Of a stretch of 64,000 nucleotides of DNA, positions 25,701 through 37,700 are shown one piece after another (positions within the stretch are counted from its first letter, which is position 1; each line of letters opens with the position of its first letter). The stretch comes from Cymodocea nodosa (lineage: Eukaryota > Streptophyta > Magnoliopsida > Alismatales > Cymodoceaceae). The stretch is from the NCBI GenBank assembly GCA_036874045.1, contig CM072342.1, forward strand, positions 6,780,501 to 6,844,500, given 5' to 3'. A model generated the notes under the pieces. That model had not been told where the DNA came from. It saw only the letters and a list, made by a program, of their open reading frames with translations, and made no database searches. Position numbers and translations under genes: made by a program.

Positions 25701-28700
25701 CTTTTGGTAGCCATATAGACGTAGATCTCTTCTTAATGACAAACACAGTTGTGCCATCTTTATAAGATCTAATTTTTCCACCACAGTAAGGGGTTTCTTG
25801 TGGTACAGCATACCCTAAGCCAAATTTAATTCTTCCTATTCTTTGAGATCCTATGATTTTGTTTAAGCTATTTTCACCTTTAGTAAATTTACATACGATT
25901 TTCTTTAAATCAGTAACTTCAGATAACAGATTTTTATTTTCTTCTTTTATATCAAAATTTTTACAACTATAGCTATCTATTTTAGTTTTTAATTCTCTAT
26001 TATCAACTAGGGCTTTTTCTAGTTCACCAAAAATATCTTTTAAATAGGAATTTAAACTCTTTAATTCTTTTTTGTACTTCTTACATTTTAAATATAAGTT
26101 ATCTACTGTACAGAGAAGACTATCTATATCTACATCATCATTTTCTTTTTCTAACCAATAGGGAGATATAGAGCATACCTCTTGTGCAGCAAAGCACACG
26201 TTTGCAGATGCCTCCTCATCTGAATCTGGTGAGCTGCTGGATGAACTACTGTCATCCCAAGTGGCTTTCAAGGCCATCTTCTTCTTATTCTTTCTTTTCC
26301 ATTTTTGTTTGTCCTCCTATTGAAAAGGACAGTAAAGTTGAATGTGTCCTAGTTTCTTACACTTGTAGCATGTAGGGACTTTTGGTTTTGAGGAGCTGGC
26401 TTTGCCCCCTTGTCTCATCATCCTTTTGAAGTTCTTGGCCAGCAGTAACACTTCATCCTCATCCGAGCTTAGTTGATCTTCTATTGAGGGAAAAACTAGT
26501 TCTTTCTTTTTCTCTGCTTTTCTTTCAGTGACTCATTCTTCTTTCCATTCCTTCATTTGGACTTCATGGGCTAGAACGTTTCCCAACAAATCTTCAATTG
26601 AATAGTTATTCAGATCCTTTGAATCCTGTATGGAAGTAGACTTCTGCTTCCATTCGATTGTCAGGCTCCTTAGGATCTTTTGTATATGTTCACGATTAGA
26701 AAAACTTCTCTCAATGCCTCTTAGTTCATTCACAATTTCTGTGAATCTAGAAAACATTTTAGTGATACTTTCTTTTTTAAGCATTTTGAATAATTCATAT
26801 TTTCTTAATAAAATACTGATTTTAGTATCTTTAACTTGGTTGGTTCCTTCATATGTAATTTGAAAGATCTTTCAAGCCTTATGGGAGAATTTACAAGCAG
26901 ATATTTTATTATACTGTTCACCAGTTAATGCACAGTAAATGAAATTAAGCCCACGAGCATCCATCTGGATGATTTTTTCATACTCCTCAGTCCAGTCAAT
27001 TTCATGACTAATAGGAGTTGGTGTACCATATACAACCATTCTCCAAAGTTTCACATCTATACTCTTGAGAAAGCACTTTATCCTATTTTTCCAGTAGCTA
27101 TAATTGCTACCATCAAAGAGGAGAGGTCGATGGATATTCTGACCCTCTGTAGTGTGAAAAGCCATGATCTCAAATGGTTAAATCTATTAACAAGATCAAC
27201 ATTGCTCTGATACCAATTGTTAGGACCTTAAAGCTTACCAGAGGGGGGGTGAATGGTAATAATTTGATTCTTAACCTTTTAGAAGAAAGTTTAATGTAAA
27301 AAGATATCAAACACATAATAAAAGAATTCACACAGAGATTTTTTAGGTGGTTCACCTAACGGCTAGTCCACCTCCAAGAGATACTTGGACTTCACTAACT
27401 CTTGCAAATTTACAATCAATTACTTAAAGGTTTAAGCAAGAACCAACCAACCATTCACTTGAGCTTCTTTGTTGAAGCTTCAATCAATCATTTCTCTGAA
27501 GTTTTGATCTGTGTACTTCAGTAAACACTAGCTTGTGAGCAATAGAGTTGAGTGCGTGATGAACTTCTGAAATTCAGTCTGTAAACATTGAAGATGATTT
27601 GATCTCTAAAACTTTTCTTCTGTTAAGTTTGGTGTAAGTATGTATATGAGTAAAAAGCTATTTAAATCTGTTGTCTGTATCTTGTATATATATCAAATAT
27701 GTGTAATGATCATATTTTTTTCCAATGGATGTATTCTACTGTACTTGATTAGACTTCAGTCCCAAATACGGTAAGTTACCATTCAGAAAGTTATTTCAAG
27801 ATATCCTTCCGATTTTCTTAACCTTTCGGATAGTTAGCTGTGTAACTCTCCGAAGAATATCTGTAACTCACCAAAAGATCACTTAAAACTTTCTACCATG
27901 TAAGATTCTAGAATATATACTACGAGCTGTCATTCAATCGGATACTTATAACTGTAACTTACCGAACAGTTATTTAACTATCGGATAATTGGCTACAGTA
28001 ATCCTCTGTTAACTTTCCGATTACTTTAATTCAGCACGTGCATAAAAGACTGACTTAAGTTTCGGATGATTATCCCTGTAACTTACTGAAACGCTTTAGG
28101 ATTTCGGATAGTTGTCTTTCTAACTCTTAGAAAATTTATTTGAGCTTCTCTCTAGTGGGAAATTCAATGACTTAAGTTTCGAATAGTTAAACTGTAACTT
28201 ACCGAAACTCTCTTGGAGATTTTGGATAGTTATCTAACTCTTCGATTTTTCCTTTAAGCTTTTGACTACCGGCTTCTCTATTCTGCACGTGTGTAATAGA
28301 ATAACTTAAGTTCCAGAAAGTTATACCTATAACTCACCGAAAAACTCGAATAGTTATCTAACTCTCTGACAAGTCATTTAAGCTTCCTTTCTATATTTCT
28401 TCATGTGATTAATTAAATGACTTAACTTTCGAATAGTTATACCTGTAACTCTCCGAAAAGTCCTTTAAACTTCCGGATAGTTAACTCATTAACTATCCGA
28501 TCATTCAATCCTTCTTATCCTGAGAAATACAATTCTTAACTGTCCGATTTTCTGCAGCAGCACATTCTGAGATTTACTGCAATATATTTGCTGCTTAGGA
28601 TTATCTGCCTTCTGATCTTTTACTACACTGACTAAACCTGAGAAATACAATTCAAAACTTTACATTGATTTTTGCATTATAAAAATCTAGAGGTCCTTTC

Positions 28701-31700
28701 ACAATAGTCGTCGTCGCTAGTCCCTCGCATGCATAGTCTGCGTGTGAGTTCATCTGCGCATGCAAGTTTGCCTGCGTGCGCCGTCTGGAAGTCATCTCCC
28801 TGCGTGTCTGTTTGCGCATGTGCATTCACATTCGTCCGCGTTCGTTCGCACGTCCGCTTGCACATTCATCTCCCTGCACGTCTGTGTGCGTGCATGCATC
28901 TGCGTTCGTCTACATTCGTCTGCACGTCTATCTGCATGCGTTCATCCCTACGTGTTTGCTTGCGTGCGTTCATCTGCACATCTCCTGCACGCATTTAAGC
29001 ATCCCATCCACGCATTACATGCGTGCTACTTATTAGAGCTCGTCTAGAGGTCGTAGTTACTGATCGTCTATTGTGTTCAGGAAAAGAAAGGTGGTAAGCT
29101 ACACTTTCCATCTACCTTCATGAATGCAATCTTGCATTTAATTACTGTGGACGTTTGGGGATTTCTGGATTTTGAAAATTAGGCCATTCAAGTGCATTTC
29201 AATACTTGCATTTGTATTGCTGGAATTAGTAACTTGTGTGTGCTTGCCCTCATTTTTAACTTGTGTGCTGATTGTTTGGGATAGTAGTATTTGCATTTGA
29301 GTTTCACTTGTGCTTCAAAATATTGGTTGCATCTAACAAAATTTTTTTAAATGACAACACTGGCTTTGAAAGTGGAGAAATTTAACGTCAAAAATAGCTT
29401 CAGCCTTTGGCAAATAAAAATAAGGGTTTTGTTGAAGCAATAAGGCATTTGGATTTCCTTAAACAAGGAGTCGTCTATGGATAGAAAATCTACAGAGTAT
29501 GAATAACAAGAGGAGAAAGCCCACAATACTATTTTGCTATGCCTATCTGATGAAGTTATCATTGAAGTTGCTAATGAGACCACAGCTTTTGGGTTGTGGA
29601 ACAAGTTAGAGACGTTGTACATGACAAAATCCCTTACCAACAAGTTATTGCTCAAGCAGAAATTGTTCTCTTTGAAGATGAAAGAATGTATATTGTTGAA
29701 GTAACATTTGGATCAGTTAAACACTATTCTTATGGAGTTACACAATATTGGTGTGACTGTTTAAGATGAGGATGTAGCCCTCATTTTGCTTGTTTCACTT
29801 CCATTGTCATTTGAGAATTTTGTGCAGTCTTTTATGGTTGGCAGAGACACAATCACATTGAAGGAAGTGAGATCCAACCTTCACTCAAGGGAACTTAGGC
29901 ACATAGTTTCACATGGGAGCAATGAAGCAGGTGCATCTGGGTTGACTGTGCATCATGGTGATAGTAGGGGATGTCAGCAGAAACAAAACAGTAACAACAG
30001 ACGTAAAGGAAGGAGTAAATCCAAAGACAGGTACTCCAAGGATACTTGCAACTATTGCAAAGAAAATGGACACTGGAAAGCAAATTATCCCAAGTTGAAA
30101 TCCAAAGAGAGTACGACAGTAGTTGAAAAAGAAGATTCAACGTCAGAATGTGACTTTTCTTTGACTGTTTGCTATAGTGCATATATAGATATACATTAGA
30201 TCTTAGACCCTAGAGTATCTCATCATATGACTCCCAATAGAGAGTATTTCTACATTTATCAGACTGTTAATGAAAAACAAGTTAGATTAGCAAACGATGA
30301 TGTTTACCTTAGAGCTAGCATTAGTACAATCAAATTCAAAATGCATGATGGCATAGTGAGAACTCTTTTGAAGATGTATGACATGCGCCCAAGCTGAGCA
30401 AGAGTTTGATATCCCTGATAGCACTTGATTCTAAGAATTTCAAGTATTCAAGTGGAGGAGGCAAACTATTGGTCTCAAAAGGCTCATTGTAGTGATAAAA
30501 GGAGCCAAAAATGGACCTCTATACATTCTGCAAGGTTCTCCAGTTGTAGGTGATGCTACCGCAGCTATGAGTGATCAGCAAACCACTTCTATAGTTTGAC
30601 ACTCAAGAATGATCATTTGGGACAGAGAGGAATGTAAAAACTCAGTAGTTTGGGTAGGTTGAATGGGCACAAATTCATTGATGTAGAGTTGTACAAGCAT
30701 TGCATCTATGGAAAGTAAAAACGTGTACAATTTGGAACAGGAGAGCATACCACTCAAGAGGCATTAGATTATATCCACATAGATTGTTGAGGACCTTCTC
30801 GACAACCTTCCCTTGTAGATTCCAGATATTTCATTTTTATAGTGGATGATTATTCACATATAACGTGGGTTTTCATTTTGAAACATAAATGTAAGGCTTT
30901 CAAGAGCTTTAAGTAGTGGAAGACTCAAGTTGAAAATTAAGTTGGTAGGAAGGTGAAATACTTGAGAACTGACAATGGTTTGGAATTCTACTCTCATGAG
31001 TTTGATAACTTTTGTAAAGAGGTGAGTATCACAAGATACTATACAACTAGAAACACTCCACAACAAAATGAAGTTGTAGAACACCTCAACCGCACATTGT
31101 TGGAGAAAGCAAGATGCATGCTTTCTCATGTTGGATTGGAGAAGAAATTTTAAGCTGAAGCTGTTAACACAGTCTCTTATCTTGTCAACAAGTCACCCTC
31201 CAGTGGTATTGGAGACAAGATACCTTATGAAGTGTAGATGAACAAGGCTGCAAATTATTTTAAATTAAAGATTTTTGGTTGTTCAACATACTATCATGTA
31301 GATAATGACAAGTTAAAATCACATGCCAGAAAGGGCATCTTTGTTGGATATGATATAGGAGTCAAAGGGTACAGAATCTTTGATAGAGAAACAAGAAAAG
31401 TAATTCACAGTCATGATGCCACTTTTGATGAGGCCACTCTGATACAGAATGAAGAGTTGCCCATAGTGTCAGAAGAATCCAATACTCCTGAGCAGATAGA
31501 GTTTGACTTGTCACAATAATATGTTCCAAAACAAATAACTTCATATGAAAATCAGCATTTGGACCTAGATGAAAATACAGATCAACCTGAGGAGGAACCA
31601 TAAGAGAGATATGTTGCTAAAGACAGACCTAGGAGGGTTCCTTAATACTCGCAGAAGTATGGTTTCAGCAATATGATTGATTTTGCCTCGCAGGCTACAA

Positions 31701-34700
31701 GTGAGGTAGAGGAAGCTATTGATCCTCCAATATATGATGTTGCTATGAAGGATTCAGATGCTGCTCATTGGATGGAAGTTATACAAGAGGAGCTTCAGTC
31801 CCTTTAGAAAAATCAAACATGGGATTTAGTGAAGTGTCCAAAAGATAAGAATGTTGTAGATTGCAAGTGGATGTTTAAAAGAAAAGTTGAAATACAAGGC
31901 AATCTTGGGACACAATTCAAGGTAAGATTGGTGGCTAAAGGCTATTCACAACAGGAAGGCGTTCACTACAATGAAGTATTTGCACTAGTGGTTAGACACA
32001 CATCCATCAAAGTTCTTTTGGCTATTGTTGCAATGAAGAATTTAAAACTTGAACAACTTGACATGAAGACAGTCTTCCTACATGGTGACTTAGAAGAAGA
32101 AATATGGATGGAATAGCCAATTGGTTTTGTAAAGAAAGGGAGATCAGATTTGGTTTGCAAGCTTAAGAAGTCCTTGTATGAACTCAAGCAATCTTTAAGA
32201 CAATGGTATAAAAGATTTGATTCTTTTATTACCAAAGTTGGTTTTCTACACAGCTCTTTTGATTCATGTGTATATATCAAACACTTAAATAATGATACAC
32301 ATGTATACTTGCTCTTGTATGTTGATGATATCTTAATTGCAGCCAAAGATATCAATGTTATACAGAATTTGAAAAATACTTTGAAGTTTGAATTTGCAAT
32401 GAAAGACTTAGGTGCTGCAAGCAAGATCCTAAGGATGGACATACAACGTGACAAAAGTGTTGGAAAGCTGTTTCTTCATCAACACAGCTATGTGCAAAAG
32501 ATCTTGAATAGATTTGGAATGGCTTCTAGTAAAGCCATTGGAACACCTTATGACAAGAATTTTCGATTATTATCAGCCATGTCAGCTCAAACACAATCGG
32601 AAAAGGAATACATGCAGCGCGTTTCTTACTCCCAAGCTGTTGGGAGCTTGATGTATGCAATGGTATATACTTGCCTAGATTTAGCCTATCCTCTTAGTGT
32701 GGTAAGTAGATTTATGTTAAATCTAGGGAAAGACCATTGGCAAACTGTAAAGAGGATTTTCAGATTTTTGAAGAGAACTTTAGATGTTGGGCTGATATAT
32801 GGTGTCAAATAGAATTGCAGTATGACAGGATATTCAAATTCAGATTTTGCTGGAGATGTTGATCAGAGGAGGTCTTTAACAAGATATATTTTTACAATAG
32901 CAAGTTTAGTTGTCAGTTGGAAATCTACACTTCAGTCTACGGTTTCGCTCTCTACTATCGAGGTTGAGTACATAGCAATGACAGAAGCTGCAAAGGAAGG
33001 AATCTGGCTAAAAGGGCTACTTGAAGACTTTGGACTGCAAGTTGACAAAGCTGATATCTTCTACGATAGTCTTAGTGCAATTTGTTTGGCAAAGGATAAT
33101 ATGTTTCATGATTGTACAAAATACATTGATATCAGATATCACTTTCTTAGAAGTGAAGACAGAATAAAGATCCTGAAGATCAACACCAAAGACAATCTAG
33201 CTGATATATTCACAAAAAAGGTGATTGAGAGTAAGTTCAAGCATTGTCTTGACTTTCTTAACATATATAGATGTTGCTGACCCTACATGGGTCATTGTGA
33301 TGGAGAGCTTTGCTCAAGGTGAAGTTTGTAATTCAAGTCAAAGTGGAGATTATTGAATATCTAACTTGAATCCTTGTAAGGGTATTTTAGTCATTTGACA
33401 AATTGTATTGTTCATGCTATTTAAGCGTAGACCTAAGGCACCCATGAGAGTGCTGATCATTTTGTATTCCACCTAAACAAGAAGAGAACTTCAACCCTCT
33501 CCATCCGTAGACGTACCTAAGTTAGGGAACCACATAAATCCGGATGTTGTGTGTTTGATTCTCCATCTCTTCTTCCTCTTCTCTTGCATAACAAGACAAA
33601 TGAACACTGTTGATTCTGCCATTGGTTACTAGAGACTTCTACTTGCACATAGAGGAAAACGACTCCCTCACTGTTGGCTATTTGGCTTGGCCACTACAAC
33701 AACTGAGATGACTAGTGAAGGTGTGACTCGTGGAGGAGTTGGAGCTATGACAAGCAAGTGAAGAAGGCTGGTGGAGCTACAACAAGGCAAAGGTGTGATC
33801 ATGGAGTATTTGAGAGAGGGGAAAGTCATGACGGTAAGTAAAGAAGTTGTATGTGCATTACATATGGAAGAAAAGACAATAGGAGACACCTACATGAGGA
33901 GAGTGGTGATCGAGAGAAGCAACGACAGTGGCTGTGGTAAACCTTGACAATTGTCGATGAGGAGAACCACCAATGAGGATTAAGGATCAGGAACTTTGAT
34001 ACTAAGTTAAGAGAATAATCCCCCAATAATGCATTTACTAATTAGAGGGATATTTACAAAAGAGTCCCTAACAAAATTTACAATCTAATAGTTTTGATAT
34101 TATATCAAGGGCTGATCCTCCAGATAAAGAAAATGCATCAAGGATACATGGAGATGTTGATGAAAGCACAGGAAAATAATGGAAACAGCCAAAAAATACA
34201 GAATTTTGACTTGGAACTTTATAGTAAGTCATAAGATAGAACAAGTTTAGACATATAAGACCACTCAATTAAATTTCTAAGCAATTATTATATTGAAAAT
34301 GTTGTGTACGATCAATATTATTGCTGCATGCATGAAATAAATTTTGAAACTAGACAATAATTACAGAAAAATAATTCATAATGTAAAGCCACACAAAAAC
34401 CATCTCAATTCCATGTTAAATTCCTTGGAGATTCATAGTCATCAGAATCTAGATAAAACTAAATTTAGATTACTACTCATTTTCCTCTACATATCCACAA
34501 AAAAAAAAATTCAAGAATAAGCAGTGAAAATTACCATGAAAATAAAATTTTCCACTTTATTGTGAGATCATTAGATACAATTAAATTACGGTGACATCTA
34601 CTCAATTTCCTCAAAAGAAAAATCGTTAGAAAGGTAAAAATAAATGATGAAAAACACCAAAATTTCTTTTTTCTAATTTTATGCTAATCTATGTGATACA

Positions 34701-37700
34701 ACTACAATAAGTTTATGTCAATTGAATTATGTGTTAAAATATGCTTGAAAAACGAAATTTAAAAAAGGAAAAAATAGTAAAATAAATAAAATTTCAAAAA
34801 AATTAAGAAAATATACAAAAGATCTTTATGGGGAGATGTAAACCCTTCAAGGAAAGTTGGAATTGATGTAGAATGGCAAGATCAGACTGGATCTATGCAG
34901 AACTGTAGTTCGAAGCAAAAAAAAAAACACAGTAAAAGAAAAAACTGCTATGGGATCAACTGATACATATAAATGAACGATCAATCTGACTGGGACACCT
35001 AATCAGAGTTACACGGATCCATCCATCCACCAAAAGGGTCCAATATCCAAGTGAAGCATCAACCAAAACTATGAAATAAATACAGCCATATATTGGACCA
35101 ACCATTCCTATTTCTGCTCCAGATTGGCAAAATTTAACTGATCTAGATTGATCCTGAACTCCATGTTCAAGAGAATATTAAAAAAGAAAAGGAGTGATAA
35201 ATGCTACTAAGATCGCACTAATAGTTCTAAAGAAAAGCTCAATAGTTATTTTATTATATTATTTGAGAAAAAAGTTTATGAAACATGTAAATAGCCAGAA
35301 ACCAAGACTAAGGATAAAAATGAAATAAAGAAGAAAAAAATTACGAATGAAAAACATATTATAGGTTACAACCTAGTGTATTCATATTCATTTTACTGTT
35401 GAAATAATAAAATTAATGATACATATTTACATACCAATCATGCTGGACACCAATGTATCCACGATCAAGAATAAGAGGGAGGTAGTTTGAACTAGTTGTT
35501 GGCACCACATTCATGACCCATACAGCCTTTCCAGCATTCAATAAGGCAGCATTAAAGCTACCAAAACGGGCATTCATGTCAAGAACATTTCTTAGCATAT
35601 TGAAAGGTGGAGAGGGGACTTCATCACCAGGTCTTTTGGGATGATCTGAAAATATTAGAGGAGAAAGAAGAGAGCAGTAATTTCTGACCACTGAATCCCA
35701 GTTAATAGCATCCTCAATTATGTCTTCCACATGCAAACCTGACGTGAAAAATGGTTGTAATTCATATTTTAAAAATGTCTCAAGTAATGATGATTGCAAC
35801 AGAGGGAATTGTAGGAACTATATTTAGGTTTGTAGCTATGTACCATAGACACTTAGTTCAGAAGAATTTGGTTTAGCCTGATCAGTCCAGGGCGTCCTAT
35901 TTTCAATGGGAATCCATCGATCACTCCTAGTTCCAGCTACACATGAATGCAGGGCCTGGTAGTATGGTGATTCAATATCTTGGCTCTTACTGCAAATTTC
36001 TGGGCCAGATTTCCTACATTAGGACAAACATAGCATCTAGTATGAATGGAATCATAAATCACTATAATTTCTAATAAAATTAGTATGAATTTATTAGTAG
36101 TTACCGAGAACTGTAGCACTTCTTTTTACTAGTTTTTTTCCAGACAACTGTTTCATCTTGCTGTGATAGCATCTCCCAGCACAAGTTCTTTGCAAACTCA
36201 CCAATCATTTCCAACTTCTTCAGATTCTCTTTAATCCTTGATGACCTGCGAGTATTAGATTGTGAGGTCCACACGAAGTACCCACCAGGCTTTAGGAGTC
36301 TGTCAGCTTCTACCAAGAAAACACCATCTGCACATGTTGGCAAGTATAATTTCATTATGGCCACCATGGGATAAATATAACCTTTTGAGAAGTCCGTATG
36401 TCTATAAAGAAAATTGCATGATCCTTGAGTTTATAGGAACAAAAGTAAGCAAGGTTATTTTTGCTAACTTTTAATGGCATTCTAAATAATTTAAGTGTTC
36501 TGCACACTTCGGCTATGATTGCTACTTGAGGCAGTTGGGAATAGCAGAACTGTTGTCAGAAGCCACATATTCAAGGGGCGTGCTTCATTCTTATATGGTA
36601 GGTTGCGAATCAGAATCTGATGGACACTACCTGTTTGGTTTACTGAAAAAATATACACAACAAGGGAGTAGCATGCCTTTTTGCAACAATAGAATGACAA
36701 CTTTTGGTTACCATCATTGTTGTAAGCAGAAACAATTGGCTAGTTAAATGCTGTTTAAACATTTTTTTAGCCTAAACTATTTAGTTTTTAAGAAAAGGGT
36801 GGAAACAGTTTGAAAAAAGGTCTTTTTTCATTTTAATGGTCATTTTCTCTCTTTTTTAATAGGAAAATGACCATTTTTCCATTTTTAACATCTTAAGTTG
36901 CCCTTCCTATATTTTTTGGATTTTATTTTTTGAGTTATTATCATTGTCATGATTTTACCGTTTTAATATTTCACTTTGTTGTTTGAAACGTTAGTTGTGA
37001 TTCTTATATACTTAGTTATACTTAAGGATTTGTTTTTAACCAATAAACATACATATTCAAAATATATTTTTGAAGTATATTATATATTTACACCAAGACA
37101 TAAATTATAGTTATTTTAGAAAAATTAGTAGTTTAAAGGTAGAAGAAATCATTAAAAAATTGAAATTTGGGAAAATGATTTGACTAGATGTATTCCTATT
37201 GAAGTGCACAAGTCTATGAGTGACATAGGATTTAAGTAGTTAACTTTTTAATATAATTTTAAAGACAAAGGAGATGCCAAATGAATGGAAAAAGAATTCT
37301 TCAATACTTATTTTAAGAATAAGGGAGACATATAGAATTATAATAATTATTGTGGTATTAAGCTAATAAGTCACACCATGAAATTATGAAAGATGATAAT
37401 TGAGTAAAGATTAAGACATATAACTAAAATCATAGAAAATGAATTTAAGTTTATGCTAGGTAAGTCAATAATAGGAGCTATTCATTTACTTAGACAGGAA
37501 GTAGAAAATTTGATAATTAAAAAAAAACTTCCATATGGTTTTCATTAGTTTAGAAAAGGCTTGTAATAAAGTACTTGAAAACCTATTGTAGTGGGTTTTA
37601 AAGAAAAAAAGTACCAATTGGATATATTGACATTATAAAAGAACAATTATTAATGTTAAAACTATAAGAAGAGAAACTAGCGTTACTAGTATAAGTCCTC

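Larger units (their letters stand above)
16064..28701 (-). mobile_element. Copia-B: SIRE-like Ty1/copia element nested in Copia-A
   Basis: LTRs of about 1.5 kb (3' at 16064-17592, 5' at 27218-28701) have near-identical flanks CAACA and CAATA. A perfect TGGTATCAGAGC primer-binding site (complement at 27204-27215) adjoins the 5' LTR. A polypurine tract (complement ATCTCTCCCTTTTT, 17593-17606) adjoins the 3' LTR. Without the Harbinger insert the element is about 8.0 kb. Gag, protease, integrase, RT and RNase H run from 27.2 to 17.9 kb on the minus strand. Long LTRs and the PPT context resemble the SIRE/Maximus lineage (inference). Same strand as the host gene. Confidence 0.85.
15728..33593 (+). 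mobile_element. Copia-A: Tork-like Ty1/copia element nested in Copia-C
   Basis: Paired 243-bp LTRs (15728-15970 and 33351-33593) are flanked by identical AGACA duplications (15723-15727 and 33594-33598). The 5' LTR is followed by a TGGTATCAAAGC primer-binding site at 15973. Subtracting the Copia-B insert leaves about 5.2 kb, normal for this family. Coding order is gag, protease, integrase, RT, RNase H, as in copia elements. The gag start (LALKVEKFNVKNSFSLWQ) fits the Tork/Tnt1 lineage (inference). Its strand is opposite to the host gene. Stops in all domains rule out autonomy. Confidence 0.85.
12040..34090 (-). mobile_element. Copia-C: oldest Ty1/copia element in intron 6, interrupted by Copia-A
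   Basis: Short LTRs at 12040-12146 (3') and 34005-34090 (5') are flanked by the same 5-bp duplication, GTTTT (12035-12039 and 34091-34095). Next to the 5' LTR is a primer-binding-like sequence (complement of GGAACTTTGATAC, about 33990-34002). A CTCTCCC tract (purine on the element strand) follows the 3' LTR. Without the nested insert the element is about 4.2 kb. Gag is at 15588-15304 and pol below it. It runs in the same direction as the host gene. Heavily decayed, so not mobile. Confidence 0.8.

Noticed and set aside
28729..29047. Cys/Ala/Arg-rich small proteins in three plus-strand frames
   Set aside because: All three frames are open because of the repeat composition, with no start context or family match.
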